The notes: generated from the sequence alone by a model not told the origin. A stretch of 64,000 bases of DNA from Jiella pacifica (GCF_010500815.1 NZ_JAAAMG010000017.1:56700-120699); one strand, 5' to 3'. Shown: positions 1-10,149, counted from the stretch's first letter. Numbers and translations: made by a program.

Positions 1-261
1 AAGATCGCGCTGACCCCGACGGTCGACATCCTCAGGGCGATTTCGGAGGGCATCGGCCCGACGACGGCGATCATGGCGCTCGGCTATTCCGGCTGGGCGC
101 CGGGGCAGTTGGAGGACGAGATCGCCGCCAATGGCTGGCTGACCTGCAAGGCCGATCTCGGCATCGTCTTCGACACCGATCTCGACGCCAAATACAAGCG
201 CGCCCTCGGCCTCCTCGGCATCGAGCCGGCGTTTTTGGCGGGCGAGGCGGGGCACGCCTGA
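1..261 (+). CDS. YqgE/AlgH family protein (C-terminal part)
   Basis: The reading frame is open from the first base and stops at 259-261, so only the last 86 residues are present; the start lies outside the window. The sequence has the family's C-terminal pattern: a GP..A..ALGYSGW segment, then W-x-PGQLE-x-EI-x-[14 protein letters not shown] and a GEAGHA end. YqgE/AlgH (DUF179) proteins are small cytosolic proteins of uncertain biochemical role, and alphaproteobacterial genomes usually carry one. The family call is firm; the function is unknown. Confidence 0.9.
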   Translation, partial: KIALTPTVDILRAISEGIGPTTAIMALGYSGWAPGQLEDEIAANGWLTCKADLGIVFDTDLDAKYKRALGLLGIEPAFLAGEAGHA

Positions 262-382
262 GCGGTGTCGCCGCGCGCCGGCGCGTACACATTTGGTCGA
301 GGCCGCTCGCCGAACCCGATCACGACAGCTGTCTGAACGCCCGAACGTCTGAAGTTTTAGGCGCTTATCCCCGACGCGGCGG

Positions 383-411
383 TAGATCCTCGGGACAAGC
401 CCGAGGATGAC
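383..411. repeat. palindromic hairpin, possible terminator
   Basis: A perfect 9-bp inverted repeat, ATCCTCGGG (386-394) and CCCGAGGAT (400-408) around the loop ACAAG, lies between the convergent YqgE and EAL genes. Hairpins of this CCTCGGG...CCCGAGG kind are dispersed widely between genes in alphaproteobacteria. There is no T-run, so a bidirectional terminator role is only inferred. The rest of 262-508 shows nothing else. Confidence 0.6.
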
Positions 412-508
412 GCCGCGGGTGAGGGAACGCATTAAAATCAAGCGCTTGAGCGAACTCAAGGCGACCGGCCTTCTATGCCGCCTTATGGGCAAATCGCGCC
501 CGCGCCTC

Positions 509-3397
509 TCAGCTCGCCCGCTTCAAGCTCGCCGCCCGGTCGACCAGAAGCCGCCGGGCCGTCTCGAAGTTGAGCGGGGGCGAGAAGGCGAAGCTCTGGG
601 CGTATTCGCAGTTCAGCTGACGCAGCTGGACGATGTCGCTTTCGTTCTCGACGCCCTCGGCCACGACCTTCAGACCCAGATCATGCGCCATGGTGACGAT
701 CGAATGCAGGATGATCGGACGCTGCGGCTGGTTGTTGTTGCGCAAAAACGACTGGTCGATCTTCAAGGTGTCGAAGGGAAAGCGCATCAGATAGGCCAGC
801 GAGGAATGGCCGGTGCCGAAGTCGTCTAGCGACAGGCCGACCCCGAGATCGCGCAGCCGGGCGAGCAGCTTGGCCGACCGCTCGGGATTGTCCATCACCA
901 TGGATTCGGTGAGTTCGAGCTTCAGGCAGGTCGGTGGGAGCTTGTAGCGTTCGAGCACGCTCTTGACGTCGGCGATGAGGTCCTGGCGGATCAGCTGACG
1001 GCTCGAAATGTTCACGGACATGAAGAAGCTGTCGTCGCCGGTCGCCCGGTGCAGATCGCCGAGCCGCTTGGCCGCTTCTTCCAGGGCGAACTGGCCGAGC
1101 GAGACGATCAGACCGGTGTTCTCGGCGATCGGGATGAACTCGGACGGCGAGATCGTGCCGCGGCGCGGATGCTCCCAGCGCAGCAGCGCCTCGAAGCCGG
1201 CGACCGTTTCGCCGGCGAGGTCGACGATCGGCTGGAAGGCCAGCGACAGTTCCGAGCGCTCGAAGGCGCGCCTCAGGTCCGATTCCAGCTGCAGCCTGCC
1301 GGCACCGATCGACTTGTAGGCCGGGCGGAACGGCTCGATCCGGTCGCCGCCGAAGCGCTTGGCCTGATACATGGCAAGCTCCGCTTCCTTCAGCGTCTCC
1401 TCGCTGGTCGCGCCCTCGGCCCAGCCGCTGAGACCGATCGAGCCCGTCAGGACGATCTCGCGGCCGGCGAGCGAGATCGGCGCCTTGATCGCCTCGCGCA
1501 GGATTTCGGCGAAGGCGGCGACGGCCCCGACGTCGCTCTCCGAGACGAGGATCAGGCCGAACTGGTCGCTGCCGAGCCTTGCGAGCGTGTCCTGGGGTTT
1601 CAGGATGCGCTTCAGCCGCCGTCCGACGGTGAGGAGGATCGTGTCGCCGACGGCGAGGCCGAAATCGTCGTTCACCTGCTTGAAGCGGTCGACGTCGATG
1701 ACGAAGATGGTCGGGCGGACGTCGTCCCGCGTCGCCGCCAGGATGCCGATGGCCTCCAGCCGGTCACGGAACAGTTCGCGATTGGGAAGGCCGGTCAGCT
1801 GGTCGTGCAGCGCGTCGTGGAGCAGGCGCTCTTCGGCCTTCTTCTGCTCGGTGACGTCCTTCAGCGTGCCGACGCAGCGCGTCACCTCGCCGTCCGAGCC
1901 GAGCACGGGGCGGGCCCGCAGCTGCATCCAGTGGTAATGTCCGTCCTCGTCGGTGACGCGGAACTCCTGGACGATGCGGCCGCGGCGATGCTCGATCACC
2001 GTGTCGAAGGTCAGCTTGAATCGGTCGCGATCGTCCTGGTGAAGGATGGGGAGCCAGTCGCGCGCGGCGCCGTTCATCGCCGCGATGGGCATGCCGGACA
2101 GGGTCTCGCCGTCGGCGCCGACAAAGATGCGGTCGCGCGAGACATCCCAGTCGAAGACGGCGTCGCCGGCGCCGGCCAGAGCCAGCGAGCGCCGCTCCAT
2201 GTCCGACAGGAGCCCCTGGCCGAAGCTGCCGCCGGCAAAGCCATGCTGCATGACCGTGAAGCCGATGAGGAGCACGATCAGGACGAGGCCGCCGCCGAGC
2301 GCCGGCTGGATGATGTCGTTGTCGATCCGGCCGGTGACGGTCATCCAGCTGGCGGCGAGCCACAGGATGATCAGGCACCAGGTCGGGATGAGCATCACCG
2401 CCCGGTCGAAGCCCTGGAAGGCGAGGCCGACGATCAGCGCGAGACCGATGCCGGCGGTGGCGGCCAGCGACAGGCGGGCGATCCCCGAGGCGACGACGGG
2501 CTCGAAGGCGGCGAGGCCGCCGAGGCCGGCCAGGAGGCAGAGCCAGACCAGAAGCGTGATCGACAGCGCCCGATGCCAGCGGTTAAGATTGAGATAGGCG
2601 AAGAGGAACATCGCCAAAGTGAATGCGAGGGCGACCTCGGTGCCGGCGCGCCAGATTCGCTCCTGACCAGGGGCGAGCGGCAGAAGCTTCTGCCAGAAAT
2701 CGAAGTCGATGCAGATATAGGCGAGCACCGCCCAGGCGAGCGCGGCGGCCGCCGGGAACATCGCCGAACCCTTGACCACGAAGAGGATCGTCAGGAACAC
2801 CGCCAGCAGGCCGGCGATGCCGAGGACGATGCCGCGATAGAGGGTGAAGGCGTTGATCGTATCCTTGTAGCCGTTCGGCTCCCAGAGCCTCAGTTCCGGC
2901 AGTTTCGAACTGGTCAGTTCGGCGACGAAGGTGACGACCGAGCCGGGATCGAGGGTGACGAGGAAGACGTCGGCGTCGGTGCTGCTTTGTCGCTCCAGTG
3001 CGAAGCCCTGGCTCGGCGTGATCGAGGCGATGCGCTGCGAGCCGAGATCGGGCGACAGGATGCCGGAGCCGACGAGCCGGAAATGCGAGGCGACGACGAG
3101 GCGATCGAGCTGTTCGTCGGTGTTGTTGGCGAGCGCGAAGACGGCCCAGTTGCCGGACGCCTCCGGCGCCTTCGCTTCGACCTCGATGCGCCGGACGATG
3201 CCGTCGGCGGCCGGCACGGTGGTCACCTGGAAGTTGCGGCCCTGGCCGAAATAGAAGTCGGTCGCGGGCTCCAGATCGATGGCGACGTCCTCGCCGGAGA
3301 CGCCGACCGGCTCGAGCGCCATGGCGGGCTCCATCCGGCCGGCCAGAAGCAGAAACGTGAGAGCGACGAGCAACCAACGCACGATGATGAAACGCAT
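509..3397 (-). CDS. membrane PAS-GGDEF-EAL protein, probable c-di-GMP phosphodiesterase
   Basis: 962 aa from the ATG at 3397, chosen because a signal peptide (MRFIIVRWLLVALTFLLLAG) begins there; the longer frame to 3553 opens with TTG. In order: periplasmic sensor region to about 185, a cluster of roughly seven membrane helices (188-385), PAS (about 405-520), GGDEF (530-690) and EAL (715-950). The GGDEF signature is degenerate (GSDQF near 610), so cyclase activity is unlikely. The EAL domain keeps FEALLRW, the Asn of SVNIS, ELTES, DDFGTG, KIDQS and AEGVE, so it is probably an active phosphodiesterase controlled by the sensor region. It follows the RimJ-like gene on the same strand. Confidence 0.9.
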   Translation of the reverse strand: MRFIIVRWLLVALTFLLLAGRMEPAMALEPVGVSGEDVAIDLEPATDFYFGQGRNFQVTTVPAADGIVRRIEVEAKAPEASGNWAVFALANNTDEQLDRLVVASHFRLVGSGILSPDLGSQRIASITPSQGFALERQSSTDADVFLVTLDPGSVVTFVAELTSSKLPELRLWEPNGYKDTINAFTLYRGIVLGIAGLLAVFLTILFVVKGSAMFPAAAALAWAVLAYICIDFDFWQKLLPLAPGQERIWRAGTEVALAFTLAMFLFAYLNLNRWHRALSITLLVWLCLLAGLGGLAAFEPVVASGIARLSLAATAGIGLALIVGLAFQGFDRAVMLIPTWCLIILWLAASWMTVTGRIDNDIIQPALGGGLVLIVLLIGFTVMQHGFAGGSFGQGLLSDMERRSLALAGAGDAVFDWDVSRDRIFVGADGETLSGMPIAAMNGAARDWLPILHQDDRDRFKLTFDTVIEHRRGRIVQEFRVTDEDGHYHWMQLRARPVLGSDGEVTRCVGTLKDVTEQKKAEERLLHDALHDQLTGLPNRELFRDRLEAIGILAATRDDVRPTIFVIDVDRFKQVNDDFGLAVGDTILLTVGRRLKRILKPQDTLARLGSDQFGLILVSESDVGAVAAFAEILREAIKAPISLAGREIVLTGSIGLSGWAEGATSEETLKEAELAMYQAKRFGGDRIEPFRPAYKSIGAGRLQLESDLRRAFERSELSLAFQPIVDLAGETVAGFEALLRWEHPRRGTISPSEFIPIAENTGLIVSLGQFALEEAAKRLGDLHRATGDDSFFMSVNISSRQLIRQDLIADVKSVLERYKLPPTCLKLELTESMVMDNPERSAKLLARLRDLGVGLSLDDFGTGHSSLAYLMRFPFDTLKIDQSFLRNNNQPQRPIILHSIVTMAHDLGLKVVAEGVENESDIVQLRQLNCEYAQSFAFSPPLNFETARRLLVDRAASLKRAS

Positions 3398-3549
3398 CCC
3401 CTCCGGCGCTTTCCCTTGGGCCGGCCCGGCCATCGCGTCGGTCACGCGCGGGTGGTCCTTGCCGCCAAAACTCGTTCCCGTCCCATTCGTCGTTGCATTC
3501 GCCGCCACGTTGGATTGTCGCAGTCTTCGGCAGACTGGTGCAGTTGCAG

Positions 3550-4194
3550 TCAACCGTTCAGCTCGACGGCGCCGGCCGAGACCGGCCGGCGGGCCGGGGC
3601 GTTAGCCACCGAACGCGACCATTCTTCGGCAAGGAGAGCGTATAGGCAATGGTCTTCCCACTTTCCGGCGATCTTAAGGTAACCGCGCAAATGGCCCTCG
3701 CGGGTAAAACCGCAGCGTTCGAGCAGCCGGATCGACCGCTGATTGCTCGGCAGGCACGCCGCCTCGATCCGGTGCAGGCCTTCCACCTCGAAGGCGAAGA
3801 GCTTCACCGCCTCCACGGCGCGCCGCATGTGCCCCTTGCCGGCGAAGCGCGCCCCCATCCAGTAGCCGAGCGTCGCCGACTGGGCAACGCCGCGGCGGAC
3901 ATGGCCGACGCTGATGCCACCGAGCAGCGAAGTCTCCGTCGCGTCGAAAAGGAAGAAGCTGTAGCCGGCCCCCTCCCGCGCCTCCTGATCGTAGCGCGCG
4001 ATGCGGCGGCGGAACGAGGCGAAAGTCAGTTCGTCGCCCGTCCACACCGGCTCCCAGGGGGTGAGGAATTCCCGGCTCTCCTCGCGCAGGGCCCGCCAGG
4101 CGGAGAAGTCCGACCGGCGGGGCAGGCGCAGGACGATTCCCTCGCCGGTCAGGACAGGCACGTTCGGCCGGCTGAGATAGTCGATCAGGCCCAT
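3550..4194 (-). CDS. GNAT N-acetyltransferase, RimJ/RimL-like
   Basis: 214 aa. It has the layout of ribosomal-protein-alanine acetyltransferases: an N-terminal VLRLPRRSDFSAW strand-helix, ATLGYWMGARFAGKGHMRRAV holding the acetyl-CoA-binding Q/RxxGxG/A-type turn, then HRIEAACLPSN..SIRLLERCGF and G-LRGYLKIAGKWEDH. The family acetylates N-terminal amines of ribosomal proteins or related targets from acetyl-CoA. The real substrate here cannot be read from sequence. It lies downstream of the M16 peptidase gene on the same strand and is followed by the EAL gene. Confidence 0.88.
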   Translation of the reverse strand: MGLIDYLSRPNVPVLTGEGIVLRLPRRSDFSAWRALREESREFLTPWEPVWTGDELTFASFRRRIARYDQEAREGAGYSFFLFDATETSLLGGISVGHVRRGVAQSATLGYWMGARFAGKGHMRRAVEAVKLFAFEVEGLHRIEAACLPSNQRSIRLLERCGFTREGHLRGYLKIAGKWEDHCLYALLAEEWSRSVANAPARRPVSAGAVELNG

Positions 4195-4276
4195 GGCGTG
4201 GTTGCTGGTGTTGACGGATTGCTACGCTGAAAGTCGGTTAGCCGAGGAGCCCGCGCCGTCGCAAGACGGTCATGTG

Positions 4277-5578
4277 TCACCGCCCGGCGGCGGCCCGCGG
4301 CGATGGCCCGCGATCGAGGCGCGCGCCGAGTTCGCCGAGATCGGGAAGATGCGAGACCGGGCCGATGGCGGCGAGCGTCGGCGTCGAGCCGGAGAAGATC
4401 CGGCCGGCGAGATCGGCGAGCCGCGGAGCGGTGATCGCATCGAGCCTTGCGATGAGTTCGGCGTTGGGGATCACCTCGCCGTTGAACATCAGCTGCCGGG
4501 CGATCTGGCCGGCGCGCGAGGCGGGGCTTTCCTGCGACATCAAAAGGCTGGCGCGCATCTGGGCCCTTGCCCGCGTCACCTCCGCTTCGGTGATGCCGTT
4601 CGCCGCCGCGACGAGTTCGTCGATGATCACCGGGGCGAGTTCGGCGAGTTCGTCCTCGCCGGTCGCCGCATGAATGCCGAAGACGCCGCTGTCGGAAAAG
4701 CTCCAGTGGAAGGCGTAGATCGCGTAGCAGAGGCCGCGCCGCTCGCGCACCTCCTGGAAGAGCCGCGAGGACATGCCGCCGCCGAGGATCAGCGACAGCA
4801 CCTGGGAGGCGTAGAAATCCCGCGCGTAATAGGGGCGCCCCTCGAAGCCGAGGACCATCTGGGCGTCGGCGAGTTCGCGTTCCTGGCGAAATTCGCCGCC
4901 GACATAGGTGGCCGGGTTGCGCGCCTCGGTGGCCGGCGGGGCCGGCACGGCGCTCGAGCCGAGCGCGGCCGAGACCTGGGCGACGACCGCCTCGTGCGAA
5001 ACCGCGCCGGCTGCCGAAACGATCATCCGGTCGGGGCCGTAGTGGCGGGCGAGATAGGCCCTCAGATCGTCCGGCGTGAAGGACTTCACCGTCTGGCGCG
5101 TACCGAGGATCGGTCTTCCGATGATCTGGTCGGCGAAGGCCGCCTGCTGGAAATGGTCGAAAACGATGTCGTCGGGGGTGTCTTCCGCGGCGCCGATCTC
5201 CTGCAGGATGACCTGCTGCTCGCGCTCGAGCTCGGCCTCGTCGAATCTGGAATCGACCAGGATGTCGGTCAGGATGTCGATCGCCAGCGGGACGTCGTTC
5301 TTCAGCACGCGGGCGTAGTAGGAGGTGGTCTCGACGCTGGTCGCGGCGTTGAGGTCGCCGCCGACGTCCTCGATCTGTTCGGCGATCTGGCGCGCGGTGC
5401 GTCGGCTCGTACCCTTGAAGGCCATGTGTTCGAGCAGATGGGCGATGCCGTGCTCGTTGGCCATCTCGTCGCGGGCGCCCGCCTTGACCCAGATGCCCAG
5501 CGCCGCGCTTTCCAGCGTCGGCATGGTTTCGGTGGCGATGGTGAGGCCGTTGGCGAGCCGGGTGATCTCGACGCTCAT
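4277..5578 (-). CDS. M16 family zinc metallopeptidase
   Basis: 433 aa. The inverted zinc motif HLLEH (HGIAHLLEHMAFKGT, residues about 46-60) with the downstream Glu about 75 residues later marks an active-type M16A/B subunit. A second, non-catalytic half with R-G-L-C-Y-A-I follows near 280-290. It resembles the mitochondrial-processing-peptidase-like proteins encoded next to thrC in many Rhizobiales. The ATG overlaps the thrC stop (ATGA, 5575-5578), so the two are translationally coupled. Physiological substrates are not known. Confidence 0.93.
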   Translation of the reverse strand: MSVEITRLANGLTIATETMPTLESAALGIWVKAGARDEMANEHGIAHLLEHMAFKGTSRRTARQIAEQIEDVGGDLNAATSVETTSYYARVLKNDVPLAIDILTDILVDSRFDEAELEREQQVILQEIGAAEDTPDDIVFDHFQQAAFADQIIGRPILGTRQTVKSFTPDDLRAYLARHYGPDRMIVSAAGAVSHEAVVAQVSAALGSSAVPAPPATEARNPATYVGGEFRQERELADAQMVLGFEGRPYYARDFYASQVLSLILGGGMSSRLFQEVRERRGLCYAIYAFHWSFSDSGVFGIHAATGEDELAELAPVIIDELVAAANGITEAEVTRARAQMRASLLMSQESPASRAGQIARQLMFNGEVIPNAELIARLDAITAPRLADLAGRIFSGSTPTLAAIGPVSHLPDLGELGARLDRGPSPRAAAGR

Positions 5579-6993
5579 GGCCTTGCTCCCGCCATTGCTG
5601 CGGCGCGCGTGCGCGCCTTGATGTAGTCCTCGACGGCGGTCAGATCGGCCGGCAGCCGGTCGAAGCGTTCGGCCCGTTCCATCAGCCCGGCATGGGTCGG
5701 CGGCAGGGCCGGCTCGGTTCCGCAGGCCGCCTTCACTGCCGCCGGAAACTTCGCCGGATGGGCGGTGCCGAGCGTGATCGTCGCCGTACCCGGCGCGATG
5801 CCGCGGCTCTCGGCGACATTGACGCCGACGGCGGTGTGCGGATCGAGGAGATAGGCGCAGGCGTCGAGGACGCGCCGGATCGTCGCGGCGGTCGCGGCTT
5901 CGTCGGTGGAGGCCGCGTCGAAATCCCGGCGGATCGCATCGAGCACGCCTTCCGGCAGCTCGAAGCCGCCCGATTGCGACAGACCCGACATCAGCCGCCG
6001 GACGAGGGCGGCGTCGCGGCCGCTGGCCTCGAAGATCAGTCGCTCGAAATTCGACGAGACCTGGATGTCCATCGACGGCGACATCGTCGCCTCGACATTG
6101 CCGGTCTCATAGCGGCCGGTGGCCAGCGTCCGGGCGAGGATGTCGTTGGCGTTGGTGGCGATCACCAGCCTTTCGATCGGCAGGCCCATGCGCATCGCGG
6201 CATAGCCGGCGAAGATGTCGCCGAAATTGCCGGTCGGCACGGTGAAGGTCAGCTTGCGCCGCGGCGCGCCGAGGCTTGCCGCGCTGGTGAAATAGTAGAC
6301 GATCTGGGCCATGATCCGGCCCCAGTTGATCGAATTGACACCCGAAAGCCCGACGCCGTCGCGGAAACGGCGATCGTTGAACATCGCCTTGACCAGCGCC
6401 TGGCAGTCGTCGAAGTGGCCGTCGACGGCGACGGCGTGGACGTTGGCGGCGCCCGACGTCGTCATCTGCCGCTGCTGGACGGGCGAGACGCGGCCGTGCG
6501 GAAACAGGATGAAGAGATCGGTGCGCTCCGAGCCGGCGAAGGCGGCGATCGCCGCGCCGCCGGTATCGCCGGACGTCGCGCCGACGATGGTGGCGCGCTC
6601 GCCGCGCTCCTTCAGGACGTGGTCCATCAGCCGGGCGATCAGCTGCATGGCGACGTCCTTGAAGGCGAGCGTCGGCCCGTGAAACAGCTCGAGGACGAAG
6701 TGCGCCGGTCCGATCTGCACCAGCGGCGCGACGGCCGGATGGGCGAAGGTCGCATAGGCCTCGTCGATCATCGCCCTCAAGGCCCCAGGCGCGATGTCGT
6801 CGCCGACGAAGGGGCGGAACACCGCCTCGGCAACGTCGGCATAGGGCCGGCCGGCGAATTCCTCGATCATGGCTGGGGAAAACTGCGGCCAGCTTTCGGG
6901 CAGATAGAGCCCGCCGTCGTCCGCAAGCCCCTTGAGAAGGGCGTCGGCAAAGCCGAGAGTTTCGGCTTCACCGCGCGTACTCACATACCTCAC
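5575..6993 (-). CDS. thrC: threonine synthase
   Basis: 472 aa, the usual length of the long (class I) proteobacterial enzyme that converts O-phosphohomoserine to threonine in the last step of threonine synthesis. The start is a GTG at 6993 with AAGGAG about 10 nt upstream, matching the family's M-x-Y-x-STRGEA opening. The PLP lysine lies in GPTLAFKDVAMQ (about residue 107), with the phosphate-binding GATSGDTGGAAI at about 140-151. It is first in an operon with the M16 peptidase, with a 4-bp overlap. Confidence 0.97.
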   Translation of the reverse strand: MRYVSTRGEAETLGFADALLKGLADDGGLYLPESWPQFSPAMIEEFAGRPYADVAEAVFRPFVGDDIAPGALRAMIDEAYATFAHPAVAPLVQIGPAHFVLELFHGPTLAFKDVAMQLIARLMDHVLKERGERATIVGATSGDTGGAAIAAFAGSERTDLFILFPHGRVSPVQQRQMTTSGAANVHAVAVDGHFDDCQALVKAMFNDRRFRDGVGLSGVNSINWGRIMAQIVYYFTSAASLGAPRRKLTFTVPTGNFGDIFAGYAAMRMGLPIERLVIATNANDILARTLATGRYETGNVEATMSPSMDIQVSSNFERLIFEASGRDAALVRRLMSGLSQSGGFELPEGVLDAIRRDFDAASTDEAATAATIRRVLDACAYLLDPHTAVGVNVAESRGIAPGTATITLGTAHPAKFPAAVKAACGTEPALPPTHAGLMERAERFDRLPADLTAVEDYIKARTRAAAMAGARP

Positions 6994-7122
6994 GTCTTCA
7001 AAACTCCTTGCCGGAGCGGCCGTGAACCGGCCATCGTCCGTCTTGCCCGCCGGCGGTCGGGTCGCCTATCCGAGATCCGGCTGATATAGAACCGCCCGTC
7101 ACAGTAAGGGAAGAACCCAGCG

Positions 7123-7707
7123 ATGCATACCGTGCCGGCCACCCGGAGCCTCCTCGTCGCAATCCTCGCGGCAAGCCTTGCCGCCTGCACGACGGATAGT
7201 GTGCAGAACACCGATCTCGGTCCTCCCGCCGCCGCATCAGAAGTTGCGACCGCCGAGCCGGCCTCGGCGCCGGACGACGCAGCGGTCCGGACGGCTGCGG
7301 GTGAAAGGACGGAAGCGCGCTTCTGTCCGCAGGCATCGATCCGGGAAGGCACGTCGACCATGCAGAACAAGGACGGCGACGCGCTCGACTATCAGGCGGT
7401 GATCGTCAATGCAAAGCGCGATTGCCGGATCGTCAACGGCCAGCTGCAGATCACCGTCGGGGTCGAGGGACGACTGATGCCTGGCCGCGCGGCGAAGAAC
7501 CGCACCATCGAACTGCCGATTCGCGTCGCGGTCGTCGGCCAGGACGGGGTGATCTATTCCAATCTCGGCAAGCTTTCCCTGCCTGTCAAAAAGGGCGGGA
7601 CGGCCCAGACCTTCCGCTATGTCGAAGACAAGATCCTTATCGCCCCGGCTGCGGGCGGGGTCGTCGTCTATACCGGTTTCGACGAAGGCCCGCCGAAGCA
7701 GGGCTGA
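7123..7707 (+). CDS. predicted lipoprotein of unknown function
   Basis: 194 aa. The N-terminus is a lipoprotein signal: a short polar start, a hydrophobic stretch (LLVAILAASLA) and a lipobox ending LAAC with Cys near residue 25. The mature part has a low-complexity Ala/Pro/Glu linker, then a beta-rich domain with three Cys in or near it (FCPQ, DCRI). It is probably anchored in the outer or inner membrane facing the periplasm. Transcribed divergently from thrC and convergent with the chemoreceptor gene. I do not recognise a functional family. Confidence 0.8.
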   Translation: MHTVPATRSLLVAILAASLAACTTDSVQNTDLGPPAAASEVATAEPASAPDDAAVRTAAGERTEARFCPQASIREGTSTMQNKDGDALDYQAVIVNAKRDCRIVNGQLQITVGVEGRLMPGRAAKNRTIELPIRVAVVGQDGVIYSNLGKLSLPVKKGGTAQTFRYVEDKILIAPAAGGVVVYTGFDEGPPKQG

Positions 7708-7741
7708 GGCTCGGCTCGGCCGGCGCTAAAACGCAGGACGA

Positions 7742-7766
7742 CCCGGGGCGGCGATATCGCCCCGGG
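7742..7766. terminator. bidirectional GC-rich hairpin
   Basis: CCCGGGGCG (7742-7750) pairs with CGCCCCGGG (7758-7766) around GCGATAT. It sits between two convergent genes, the lipoprotein and the chemoreceptor, where a shared terminator is expected. A clear T-tract is missing. Confidence 0.5.
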
Positions 7767-7847
7767 CCGCCGGTTTGATGTCTCTGACCGGTGGTCCGCC
7801 ACATCGGCCGGCGATGCGGGATCGGCCCTGCCGGACAGGCGCGCTGC

Positions 7848-9632
7848 TCAGAACTCCGTCCAGCTCTCCTCGCTCGGTGCCGCCTTCAGCGCCGTGTTGC
7901 CGACCGTGCGACGCGCCTGGTTCGCTGCCCGAGGACGGACGGCAGTCGGTCTCGCGGGTACCTTCCGGGCCGCCGCCTTGGCGTCTTCGGCGGTGCGAAA
8001 GCGCCCCATGAGGGTGGCCAACTGCTCGGTCTCGGCGCTGAGATTGCGGGCGGCGGCCGTCGTTTCCTCGACCATCGCGGCATTCTGCTGCGTCACCTTG
8101 TCCATCTGGTCGGCGGCGGTCGAGACCTCCCTGAGCGTGCTCGCCTGCTGCTCGGCATTGCGGGAGATCTCGGCGACCAGCTTGCTGACTTCCTGAACCC
8201 GGGCGACGATCTCCTCCAGCGACTTGCCGGAGGCGCGGGCGAGCTCGACGCCGCTCTCGACCTGCTCGGACGAGGTCATGATCAGGCCCTTGATCTCCTT
8301 GGCGGCCTCTGCCGAGCGCTGGGCGAGCGCGCGAACTTCCTGTGCCACCACGGCGAAGCCCTTGCCGGCCTCGCCGGCCCGCGCTGCCTCGACGCCGGCG
8401 TTGAGGGCGAGGAGGTTCGTCTGGAAGGCGATCTCGTCGATGACGCCGATGATCTGGCTGATCTTCTGGGAAGAGCCTTCGATGGCGTTCATCGCCGTGA
8501 CCGCCTGGGCGACGACGGTGCCGCCATTTTCCGCATCGCGAAGCGCCGTCGCCGTCGCCTGGTTCGCCTTCATCGCGTCGGACGCGGTGCCGTTGATGCC
8601 GCGGGTGATCTCGGACAGGGCGGCGACGGTCTCCTCGAGACTTGCGGCCTGCTGCTCGGTGCGCTGGGAGAGATCGGACGCCGCCGTGTTGATCTCGCTC
8701 ATGCCCTCGCCGATCGTCGTCGTGGCACCCTTGACCTGGCTCATCGCATCCTCGAGGCCCGAGAGCGCCTGATTGAAGTCCGACCGCAGCTGGTCGAGCT
8801 CGGGCGTCAGAGGCATGGTGATGCGCCGGTCGAGCTTGCCCTCTGCAAGATCCGAGAGCGCCGAGGCGATTTCGGCCACCGCCTTGACGCGAGCCGTGAC
8901 GTCGAGCGCGAATTTGACGACCTTGACGACCTTGCCGGAGGCATCGAGGATCGGATTGTAGGCGCCCTGGATCCAGACTTCCCTGCCGCCCTTGCCGACC
9001 CGGCGGAACTCCGCGGCCTGGAAGCGCCCGGCGCGCAGATTGTCCCAGAATGTCCGGTAGTCGGCATGGTCGCGCTGGGCGGCGTCGAGGAACATCGAGT
9101 GATGCTTGCCGGTGACTTCGGCCAGCGAGTAGCCCATCGTCTGCAGGAAATTCTCGTTTGCCGTCATGATCGTGCCGTCGGTCGTAAATTCGATCACTGC
9201 CTGCGAGCGGGCGACGGCGGCCATCTGCCCGGCATAGTCGACGTTGAGGAGGCGTTCTTTGGCGTCGGCCCATTCGACGACGAAGCCGACCGTGGTGCTG
9301 CCCTCGCGCAGCGGCGTGACGAGCAGGTCGAAAACCCTGGCGCCGACCCTGATCGTGGCATTGTGGGGGTTCTGCAGCGTCGCCAGCATGTTCCGCTGAT
9401 GGCTCGGGTTCTTGTGGAAGATGTCGATGTTGCTGCCGACGAGCGTATCGACGTTGAAGCGGGAGAGTTCCTGCTTCAACTCCGGCTCGGCTTCGCGCAG
9501 CAGGCGCTCGAGCGCGGGATTGAGGTAGGTGATGTTGAGCTTCGCATCGGCGATCATCACGTTGGTACGGAGCGCGTTGATCGCTGCGATCTTGTGAGCG
9601 GCGAGGCCGTTACGGCGGAAGGGGAGGGACAT
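7848..9632 (-). CDS. soluble methyl-accepting chemotaxis protein with tandem PAS domains
   Basis: 594 aa without any membrane helix. Two PAS units (about 20-130 and 135-250) precede a linker and the signalling domain. The hairpin tip is [20 protein letters not shown] followed by [20 protein letters not shown], the canonical CheA/CheW contact region. The C-terminus is ESWTEF, close to the xWxxF pentapeptide that tethers CheR/CheB in long chemoreceptors. This suggests a cytoplasmic receptor sensing redox, light or a small ligand through PAS. The ligand cannot be inferred. No che genes are nearby. Confidence 0.93.
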   Translation of the reverse strand: MSLPFRRNGLAAHKIAAINALRTNVMIADAKLNITYLNPALERLLREAEPELKQELSRFNVDTLVGSNIDIFHKNPSHQRNMLATLQNPHNATIRVGARVFDLLVTPLREGSTTVGFVVEWADAKERLLNVDYAGQMAAVARSQAVIEFTTDGTIMTANENFLQTMGYSLAEVTGKHHSMFLDAAQRDHADYRTFWDNLRAGRFQAAEFRRVGKGGREVWIQGAYNPILDASGKVVKVVKFALDVTARVKAVAEIASALSDLAEGKLDRRITMPLTPELDQLRSDFNQALSGLEDAMSQVKGATTTIGEGMSEINTAASDLSQRTEQQAASLEETVAALSEITRGINGTASDAMKANQATATALRDAENGGTVVAQAVTAMNAIEGSSQKISQIIGVIDEIAFQTNLLALNAGVEAARAGEAGKGFAVVAQEVRALAQRSAEAAKEIKGLIMTSSEQVESGVELARASGKSLEEIVARVQEVSKLVAEISRNAEQQASTLREVSTAADQMDKVTQQNAAMVEETTAAARNLSAETEQLATLMGRFRTAEDAKAAARKVPARPTAVRPRAANQARRTVGNTALKAAPSEESWTEF

Positions 9633-10149
9633 TCGTTTCTCTTGAAAAGGGGTGCGACCAACGGACTGCCTGCTCGATGGGACCGGCTGCGCATGAAACG
9701 CCGCCGCGGAACCGAGGTGGGTTTATTGATGAGTTGAAAAAAATAAAAATCGTTTAACGTGAGATATCGAGTTCTTGGGAGTTATTGCTTGTGCCGACGC
9801 GGAAACTGCTTTGACTTGCAGACTATTCTGAAAACTGCCGATCTTTGCGCAGACCATCGAGGGCCGAGATCGGGTGGCGACGTCGAAGTCTCGAGCCGGA
9901 GAACGAAGGGAACACCGATCGGGAATGGGCGGCCAGCCCGCAACTTGCCGACAGCGACGAAGCGATCTCGCGGCGCGAGTTCGCACCCTGGATCCGGCGC
10001 TGCGCAGGCTCGGCGGGGCTGCGGCATTGTGGCTTGCCGCTGGCGGTCAAGATCGATCGACACTTGCCGAAGCAAGTATAGCATCGACGAGCGAGTGCTT
10101 CCCTTGGGTAAGAATGCGGCGATTGCAAGGGCGGTGTTCTGCCCGTGCT
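9633..10149. other. intergenic stretch, no gene recognised
   Basis: 517 bp between the chemoreceptor start and the HAD stop. 9723-9775 is AT-rich and probably carries the chemoreceptor promoter. The short frames in the rest have poor composition and no ribosome sites. Nothing else is supported. Confidence 0.5.

Noticed and set aside
1049..3682. 877-codon + strand frame opposite the EAL gene
   Set aside because: Composition is Arg/Asp/Glu/Gly-rich with no domain, and the minus frame encodes a full GGDEF-EAL protein. It is an antisense shadow of GC-rich DNA.
4193..5626. 477-codon + strand frame opposite the M16 peptidase gene
   Set aside because: The minus strand carries the zinc motif and family length; the + frame has no recognisable feature.
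5692..7089. 465-codon + strand frame opposite thrC
   Set aside because: Antisense shadow of threonine synthase.
7791..9737. 648-codon + strand frame opposite the chemoreceptor
   Set aside because: Antisense shadow; the minus frame has the chemoreceptor hairpin motif.
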